Below, piece by piece: positions 58,823-64,000 of a stretch of 64,000 nucleotides of DNA. The stretch's first letter is position 1, and each line of letters opens with the position of its first letter. The DNA is from Rhizobium sp. WYCCWR10014 (lineage in GTDB: Bacteria > Pseudomonadota > Alphaproteobacteria > Rhizobiales > Rhizobiaceae). Below the pieces are notes generated by a model. That model ran no database searches. It was not told the origin of the DNA and was given only the letters and a program-made list of their open reading frames with translations. The stretch is taken from NCBI RefSeq assembly GCF_001657485.1, contig NZ_LXFU01000030.1, forward strand, positions 248,001 through 312,000. Direction: 5' to 3'. The translations under genes and the position numbers were made by a program.

Positions 58823-59902
58823 ATGCTCTCTTTGTACGTACTTACTAAGCAGGCATCTTACTCTTATGTAGCTCGCATGGAAAGACGGTTGCATCGAAAC
58901 CAAGGTGCGCGTTTCCAATGGCTGAACCTACACGAGGAACTAAGCTTCGATGTCTCAAGAACAAAAACCGCTGTCTCGGTTGTCGGCGCAACCAGCAAAC
59001 AGGGACGCAGCGTTGCGACGACGTTGCTCAAAAGCAATCAGTATCGGGTCCGCGCCCTGACCAGAAACCGCGATTCAGCGGAAGCCCGTAGCTTGGCGGA
59101 TCTGGGTGCGGAAATTGTTGTCGCGCCCCTCGGTCTTGGTCATCAAAAGGAACTTGTCGCAGCATTCCAGGGTGCCGACGGCGCCTATCTGATGACGCCT
59201 CAGCTTGAACCGCAAAACAACGCCGAGTTTGCGCTTGGCAAACAGCTTGCCGACGCCGCGGTCGAGGCCGGCGTGGGCCACATCGTTTTTTCGACTTTGG
59301 AAAATGTCGACAAGATCACCGCGTGCAAGAAATATACGCCGCACTTCACCGACAAGGCTTTGGTTGCTGACTACATTCGGACTTTGCCCGTTACGCATTC
59401 GTTCGTGTCGCTCGCATTCTTCTACACGAACCTCCTAGAATATTACGTTCCCCAGATGAAAGGGGACACGCTTCTCATGCCGATCTATCTTCCCGAAGAC
59501 TTCCGTGCACCGTTTGTCGACCCGACGACGGCGACGGGACCGGCCGTGCTCTCTGTCTTGTCCGACCCGGACACCTTCAAGGGCAAGACACTTCCGATCG
59601 TGGGTGATATCATTTCGCCTCGCGAGATAGTCGAGACATTTCAGCGAGTAACGGGCATCAAAGCCGAATACCGCAGCGCCTTCAAGCGTGACGAACTCCT
59701 GCATTACTTTCCTGGTTTCGGCGCCAATGATCTCCTCGTGCAGGAGCTGATCGGCATGGTCGAATATGCAGTCGAATACGGCTATTTTGGCAAGGAACAC
59801 GATCTGGATTGGAGCCGCCGCTTGAACCCGGAAACGCTCTCCTGGGAAAAGTTCCTCCAAACCTCGGGCTGGCGCGGCGGTAAGCACCAGTTTGGGCTCT
59901 GA
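58823..59902 (+). CDS. NmrA-like NAD(P)-binding protein (5' end doubtful)
   Basis: From TAVSVVGATSKQGRSVATTL onward this is a normal NmrA/atypical SDR protein (AAFQGADGAYLMTPQLEP, IVFSTLENVDKITACKKYTP, SPREIVETFQRVTGIKAEY). The frame as listed runs 55 unrelated residues upstream, and its first ATG is only 8 bases from the hxlR start. In the next phase an ATG at 58950 with GAGGA upstream reads MSQEQKP, a normal family start, but loses the frame within a few codons at the AAAAACC run. So either a frameshift has occurred or the start is atypical. NmrA proteins bind NAD(P) and often report quinone redox state. Confidence 0.75.
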   Translation: MLSLYVLTKQASYSYVARMERRLHRNQGARFQWLNLHEELSFDVSRTKTAVSVVGATSKQGRSVATTLLKSNQYRVRALTRNRDSAEARSLADLGAEIVVAPLGLGHQKELVAAFQGADGAYLMTPQLEPQNNAEFALGKQLADAAVEAGVGHIVFSTLENVDKITACKKYTPHFTDKALVADYIRTLPVTHSFVSLAFFYTNLLEYYVPQMKGDTLLMPIYLPEDFRAPFVDPTTATGPAVLSVLSDPDTFKGKTLPIVGDIISPREIVETFQRVTGIKAEYRSAFKRDELLHYFPGFGANDLLVQELIGMVEYAVEYGYFGKEHDLDWSRRLNPETLSWEKFLQTSGWRGGKHQFGL

Positions 59903-59953
59903 CAAACCTGATTACCCCCACATCGGAGATATCTGATCCCGCCTCACCTAAAA

Positions 59954-59990
59954 GTCCGGCCCCAGCCGCAATTCCCGCCGCGGGCCGGAC
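59954..59990. repeat. hairpin downstream of the NmrA-like gene
   Basis: Perfect 9-base arms GTCCGGCCC (59954-59962) and GGGCCGGAC (59982-59990). No T-run. It may end the transcript or belong to an insertion scar. Confidence 0.4.
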
Positions 59991-60014
59991 ATCGCTTAAA
60001 CTCAAACTCAAACC

Positions 60015-60044
60015 CCAACTCCAACTCCAACTCCAACTCCAACT
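60015..60044 (+). repeat. hexamer tandem repeat, five CCAACT units
   Basis: Five exact, head-to-tail CCAACT units directly upstream of the NTF2-like gene, preceded by looser CTCAAA copies at 60001-60011. The 3' edge is 16 bases from the start codon. Slippage would change promoter or leader spacing in steps of six. Confidence 0.85.
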
Positions 60045-60060
60045 AAGATTGTGGACCGAA

Positions 60061-60459
60061 ATGAGCGTTGAAGACAACAAGCGCGTCGTGCGCGAGTTCT
60101 GCGACCACTTCAAGAAGTCGAATGCTGACGGCCTGATTGAAGCGATGACAGACGATGCGACCTGGTGGGTCAACGGCAAGCCGCACCTCTTTCCGTCATC
60201 GGGCACGAAGACAAAAGATGAGGCTGCAAAAATGTTCCGCAACATGCTTTCAGCCTATACCGACGGCCTCGATATGCAGATCGTCAGCATCATCGGCGAA
60301 GGCGACATCGTCGCAGTCGAAACCCGTTCGCATGCCACGACTAAATCCGGGAAAGTGTACGAAAACGAGTACGCTATCTTCTTTACGATCCAAGATGACA
60401 AGATTGCAAAGGTGCGCGAATACACAGACTTGCTCCACGTCCTAGAAGTGTTTGGTTGA
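60061..60459 (+). CDS. NTF2-like (SnoaL) family protein
   Basis: A 132-residue NTF2-fold protein (KRVVREFCDHFKKSNADGLI, MTDDATWWVNGKPHLFPSSG, EYAIFFTIQDDKIAKVREYT). Such proteins accompany dehydrogenases and monooxygenases as isomerases or binding proteins. The ATG at 60061 follows GGACCGAA. It probably forms a unit with the NmrA-like gene 158 bases upstream. Confidence 0.85.
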   Translation: MSVEDNKRVVREFCDHFKKSNADGLIEAMTDDATWWVNGKPHLFPSSGTKTKDEAAKMFRNMLSAYTDGLDMQIVSIIGEGDIVAVETRSHATTKSGKVYENEYAIFFTIQDDKIAKVREYTDLLHVLEVFG

Positions 60460-60600
60460 TGGCTAGTTTTCGCGCCGTGGTACGGCGCGACGGAGAACCG
60501 GCGCTCTCAATTCTTGCGAGACCAAAAGAGAATCGAGACCAGACTGGACTGACTCCGTCGATACTTTGGTGGCCTATGATCCAGGCTCAGGACTCATAAC

Positions 60601-60760
60601 TCACAGCCAGAAGATAACAGCGGCCGCGATGCACATGCTTGAGAAGAAGGTATGCGCGCAGCGGTCGTAGCGTGTGTAGATGCGCCGCCAGTCCTTGAGC
60701 TTGCTGAACATGTTCTCAATTTTATGGCGTTTCCAGTGTAACCGCTGTTCCAGACCCGCA
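60601..60760 (-). pseudogene. IS5-family transposase, C-terminal scrap
   Basis: The minus strand reads KRHKIENMFSKLKDWRRIYT, then RYDRCAHTFFSSMCIAAAVI, FWL and a stop, the last about 45 residues of an IS5-type transposase. Upstream residues of the domain are absent. Confidence 0.75.
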
Positions 60761-60928
60761 TTGTCTTGCCTACAGGTCTCTGATCGAGCTTCTCCATGGC
60801 GAGCGAGTGGATTGAAAGGCTTGCCACTCATATTGGGTAACCTTGTAGAGACGTAATAAAGCCAGAGCCGTTGCCATCGAGAAGTGCTCCTATATCCTCT
60901 GGTCGGCGGCAAGAGAGTTAGGTTGCAG

Positions 60929-61372
60929 ATGTCCAGAAGAAACCAGTTCAAAGGGATTTGCCACGACATTCTCGGAACATTTGTTAGCCGGTACAATGAT
61001 CACGATGGTTATTGGTCTTTGGGCCAGTACGTTGCGCTCCTCGAACGTCTCGGCGAAGGCCAACTTCAGCTCAAGCTGAGGGATGCGACTGAGACTTCTG
61101 ACGGTCGCGTCATCACTGTGTCAGAGGAGTATTATCGGGGCGCGGTTCTGCGAATGATGGAGGCAAATTCGATGCCGAAAGTGTGGCTCGCGAATGCAAC
61201 CATCAAGGTTTCCATCATTGCCCCAGCCAAAGTCGCTTGCGAAATTGAAATTGTTTCTGATCTCGGCCGGGCTTACCGGAGCGAACGCACCATAACGGTT
61301 CGGCCTCATGACCCCGTCATTGAGCTGCGGAGAACAGATAGATTCGGCCCTTCAAACCAAAAAGGCCGCTAA
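60929..61372 (+). CDS. hypothetical protein between IS remnants
   Basis: A 147-residue soluble protein (MSRRNQFKGICHDILGTFVS, YNDHDGYWSLGQYVALLERL; YYRGAVLRMMEANSMP). No signal or membrane segment, no family that I can name with certainty. The ATG at 60929 is chosen; the frame opens earlier at 60884. Its end abuts the IS66 remnant 2, so the original C-terminus may be intact but its surroundings are not. Confidence 0.55.
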   Translation: MSRRNQFKGICHDILGTFVSRYNDHDGYWSLGQYVALLERLGEGQLQLKLRDATETSDGRVITVSEEYYRGAVLRMMEANSMPKVWLANATIKVSIIAPAKVACEIEIVSDLGRAYRSERTITVRPHDPVIELRRTDRFGPSNQKGR

Positions 61373-62185
61373 ATTTGGGCTGCTTTGTTCATCCAATTCC
61401 ACGGCAATAGGTCGTCGATCTGGCTTTGCTTGTGGTCGTTCACGATGGCGGTGAGGATACTCGTCAAATACGCAAACGGCTCGACGGTATTGAGCTTGCA
61501 GGTCTCGATCAGCGAGGCGATGGTTGCCCAGTTCTCAGCTCCCGCGTCGTGCCCGGCGAAGAGAGCATTCTTCCTGTTCAAGGCTATTGGCCGAATGGTT
61601 CGCTCGACGCTGTTGTTGTCGATCTCGATGCGGCCGTCGGTCAGGAAGAGCCTTAGGCCGTCCCAAAATTTGGCGATGTAGGCCAAAGCTTCGCCGAGCG
61701 GGGACTTCGTGGCGACACGGGCACGGTGATGGACAAGCCAGCCCTGCATGTCGGCGACCAGTGGCGCTGACCGCTTCTGCCGTCAAGCAAGCCGAGCCTG
61801 CGGATCAAGGCCGCGCAACTCGGCCTCGATGCGATACAGTTCACCGATCCGCTTGACGCCGTCCTCGGCAACAGGTGCTGATCCGTTACGGGTGATCTCC
61901 ACCAGCTTGCGGCGAGCGTGTGCCCAGCAATAGGCAAGCCGAATGTCCGGGCCAATCCGGTCTGGTGCAATCAGCCTGTTATATCCGGCATAGCCATCGA
62001 CCTGCAGGCTGCCGGAGAAGCCCTGTAATATGCGTTCGGCATGAATGCCCCCTCGACCGGGAGCAAAGGTGAAGGCGACGCCCGGCGGAACACTACCATT
62101 CCATGCGCGATCATCCCGTGCCAACACCCAGAAGTATCCGGTCTTGGTTTTGCGCGAGCCGGGATCAAGCACCGTGGGATTCAAG
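61369..62185 (-). pseudogene. IS66-family tnpC remnant 2
   Basis: Two phases joined near 61780: LDPGSRKTKTGYFWVLARDD, LQVDGYAGYNRLIAPDRIGP and CWAHARRKLVEITRNG in one; WDGLRLFLTDGRIEIDNNSV, RPIALNRKNALFAG to QIDDLLPWNWMNKAAQI in the other. The N-terminal half of the transposase is lost. It is a different IS66 subtype from remnant 1 and from the scrap at 63591. Confidence 0.8.
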
Positions 62186-62327
62186 AACTCCTGCCGTGGA
62201 ACCATCGGCCACTCCGGTAACGCAACATAGGCGGCCGCAGGTCTGCCGCAACCGAGCAGTTCATATGCTTCGAGTTTACTGGTATTGCTCTCACTCTCAG
62301 ATTTCATGCGATTGCGTGGAGCTTCCA

Positions 62328-63096
62328 ATGAAGACAACCCATATTATTCCAGGTGATTCAGCCGCGGGGTCGTTGCGAGAGGCTCTTCGCATTGCAGGCC
62401 GTGATGACGACTTACTGGTGTTTCAGGATGATCTGAGTTGCGGCCCCATCGCAGACATGGCCCCATCTGCACGAGCAGTTTGGCGGCAGATGGATGGCTG
62501 GGATATTGAGAACAGCCTTCACGCCTTCTGGTTGAACGCGAGCAAGGCAGATCGGTTGGTCGTCTGGTTTGGGCGACATTCAGCTAGAGAAATGGCTTTT
62601 CGCCTAGCGTGGGCATGGCGAATGGCGGGACGTCACTACCATGTCATTGATGTGACAGGCCTTCGGGTGCCTGTCAGATGGGGCAATGGCACTGACGGAG
62701 TGATCCAGTCAAGCCGTTTCGATCATACCTGGCAACGGGCTGGCTACGCTTTTCGGTCGCGAAAGAAACGTTTCTGCTAATGAAGACATTCTGAACCAGC
62801 GGAGATGGGAAAAGCTTATGGCCGACAATGCACCGTTCCGTGTCGTAACAGCAGATGGTCTCGCGTCCGCACCTATCGATCACTTTGATGCTTTGCTACT
62901 GGCGCAGGCAAATTCGGAATGGAAAAAGGTTGCTTTTATAATCGGCAACGCTCTCGGTCTGAGTAGTGACCCATATTTACAGGTCGGCGACATGGCATTG
63001 CATGAGCGCGTCATCAATTTGGTTGAGGAAGGTGCCCTTATCGCAGATGGCGATCCCTCGGAAATGAGGACTTGCCAAGTCCGCCTGCCAAGCTAA
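62328..63096 (+). pseudogene. DUF1835 - DUF3658 gene with frameshift
   Basis: From 62328 (GGAG upstream) the protein reads HIIPGDSAAGSLREALRIAG, DDLLVFQDDLSCGPIADMAP and on to FDHTWQRA, a normal DUF1835 domain. The phase then changes near 62740: the other frame carries LFGRERNVSANEDILNQRRW and APFRVVTADGLASAP to the stop at 63096, the DUF3658 part. A single-base indel explains both. Function of the family is unknown. Confidence 0.75.
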
Positions 63097-63205
63097 GCCA
63101 TCACGGCAATCGGCAAATACTGCCGTGCAGTCGCCAACCTTACAAGCTGAAACACAACATTTGTGGACGTACCCCTCGTTTTGATTCATTGAGATCGAAA
63201 GGAGA

Positions 63206-63225
63206 GTAAGCGGTGTGCCGCTTAC
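63206..63225. repeat. short palindrome with IS66-like end sequence
   Basis: GTAAGCGG (63206-63213) and CCGCTTAC (63218-63225) around TGTG. GTAAGCG is the usual IS66 terminal sequence, so this may be two joined IS ends left after loss of an element. Confidence 0.35.
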
Positions 63226-63309
63226 GCGTCGCCAGGATATGTATCTGCAATTTTATGCCAGGCTCTTTGATCGATAGGATCAATGTGTGCGCGAAGTGAC
63301 CCCGCGCAT

Positions 63310-63492
63310 TCAAGTGTTATGCTGGTCATACGAGCTATAGAAGCTCGGGTCCTTCTCAAACACATCGTGGTTTTCGGAGGACTTGACGGGCTTCTCCTTC
63401 ATTGTCTTTCGACGGAAAGCAAAAAGAAAAACCGCAGCCAGCAGGGCGATCCCGCCAGCGACTCCAACAAGCACGGCAATGAACGTCGTCAT
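63310..63492 (-). CDS. small single-helix membrane protein
   Basis: A 60-residue protein with one membrane segment near residues 4-26 (FIAVLVGVAGGIALLAAVFL), then a basic patch and a polar tail (SSENHDVFEKDPSFYSSYD). GAGAGGG lies upstream of the ATG at 63492. No family known to me. Confidence 0.45.
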   Translation of the reverse strand: MTTFIAVLVGVAGGIALLAAVFLFAFRRKTMKEKPVKSSENHDVFEKDPSFYSSYDQHNT

Positions 63493-63590
63493 GACTCTGC
63501 CCTCTCTCGATTTCGCCATGTTATGTCATGTCACCAAAAGGGGCAATTAAGGGAGGCTTCAGGTCCGCAAATGGCGCCCCCCTTCCTCGG

Positions 63591-63669
63591 TTATTCAACC
63601 GGACAATTCCACGGCAAAAGCTTATCGATCTGGCCCTGCTTGTGACCGTTGACGACTTCGGTGGTAGTG
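63591..63669 (-). mobile_element. IS66-family remnant 3 (transposase tail)
   Basis: Reads EVVNGHKQGQIDKLLPWNCP on the minus strand, the last residues of an IS66 TnpC, in frame with the truncated gcvPA. Its closest look-alike here is remnant 2 (NDHKQSQIDDLLPWNW). Confidence 0.75.
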
Positions 63670-63875
63670 TTTCTAGCGAGGATATCGGTAATATGACGGC
63701 GCAACTCGCGCTCACTAAGCGCCGGGGGCAAATCGAGCGGGCGTGCGAGCCGATGATCCCGAGGGATTTGCGCGAACAATTCTTCAATGGAGGTGACACC
63801 GATCGCATCCAGCATCTCCTGCTGAATCGCCGGCACCGAGTTAGCCATGTACGGGTGTGCAGACACGTCTCTCAC
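63591..63875 (-). pseudogene. gcvPA: glycine dehydrogenase (decarboxylating) subunit 1, truncated and fused to IS66 tail
   Basis: From the GTG at 63875 (AAGGAG upstream) the first 68 or so residues read HPYMANSVPAIQQEMLDAIG, VTSIEELFAQIPRDHRL and RPLDLPPALSERELRRHITD, typical of the N-terminus of the P-protein alpha subunit (normally about 440 residues). The rest is replaced by an IS66 transposase tail. It follows a gcvT-like gene by 28 bases, so a glycine-cleavage operon was cut here and is likely non-functional. Confidence 0.8.
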
Positions 63876-63903
63876 AGAGATTTCTCCTTTTTGAGCAGTT
63901 TGA

Positions 63904-64000
63904 CTAGGCCCGAACCTTGACCAACATGGTGCGGCCGGGAGCGGTTATGACGGGAATGTAGCCTGCCATAATTGCGTCGATTTCGGCGTCGCCGGTGTCA
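63904..64000 (-). CDS. gcvT: aminomethyltransferase (GcvT-like), C-terminal end (cut by window edge)
   Basis: The last 32 codons read IDAIMAGYIPVITAPGRTML followed by VKVRA and a stop, matching the C-terminal barrel of GcvT-type folate-binding proteins. Immediately upstream of the truncated gcvPA on the same strand. Sarcosine- or dimethylglycine-dehydrogenase tails look alike, so the name is moderately sure. Confidence 0.65.
   Translation of the reverse strand, partial: DTGDAEIDAIMAGYIPVITAPGRTMLVKVRA

Noticed and set aside
59682..60245. Minus-strand frame with repeated Ser-Trp units
   Set aside because: The Ser-Trp run is simply the hexamer repeat read in the reverse direction; the frame overlaps the NmrA-like and NTF2-like genes.

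Overview
The window looks like a stretch of genome (chromosome, chromid or megaplasmid) from an alphaproteobacterium, most likely Rhizobiaceae. This rests on high GC, dense LysR/AraC/GntR regulators, an Alginate_exp-type porin, a polyamine/opine-type ABC transporter, and IS66 and IS3 relics. No rRNA, tRNA, CRISPR array, phage gene or replication origin was seen, so the placement comes from gene content alone.

Region 1 (1-11.9 kb) is a well-organised catabolic block. An ABC importer operon on the minus strand (ATPase, two permeases, two short-chain dehydrogenases, then a Tat-exported solute-binding protein cut by the window edge) is divergent from a GntR-type regulator with two winged-helix domains. 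Next comes a minus-strand operon of pxpA, a small biotin carrier protein, a biotin carboxylase, pxpB and pxpC, divergent from a LysR gene. Together these proteins match the parts of urea-carboxylase-like enzymes in split form plus the PxpA hydrolase. The block plausibly imports and opens an amide or lactam substrate that is not identified.

Region 2 (12-22 kb) is patchy. It holds a TacAT-type toxin-antitoxin pair under a perfect 21-bp inverted repeat. It also holds two copies of a quinone-oxidoreductase module. In one copy the divergent lysR is intact. In the other it is a short decayed stub next to an IS3-family relic. A C-terminal scrap of a third oxidoreductase and a truncated alpha/beta-hydrolase add to the signs of turnover.

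Region 3 (22.5-56.5 kb) is an accessory island of small redox and hydrolase transcription units: a KefB/C-like antiporter, a homoserine-dehydrogenase-like enzyme, hydrolases, luciferase-like monooxygenase, pirin, nitroreductase, VOC protein, YcaC-like hydrolase, epoxide-hydrolase-like protein, ankyrin protein, porin plus nitrilase-type amidohydrolase, and a periplasmic amidohydrolase. Four closely similar LysR regulators are spread among them. The most obscure unit is pirin - DUF5996/GNAT fusion - two small paralogous proteins of unknown family. A two-component pair is present with its genes in opposite orientation, around a lipoprotein.

Region 4 (57-64 kb) is a transposon graveyard: at least three IS66 remnants, an IS5-like scrap, a frameshifted DUF1835/DUF3658 gene, an NmrA-like gene with a doubtful 5' end, and a glycine decarboxylase subunit 1 gene cut to about 68 codons and fused to an IS66 transposase tail, just downstream of a gcvT-like gene that runs off the window.
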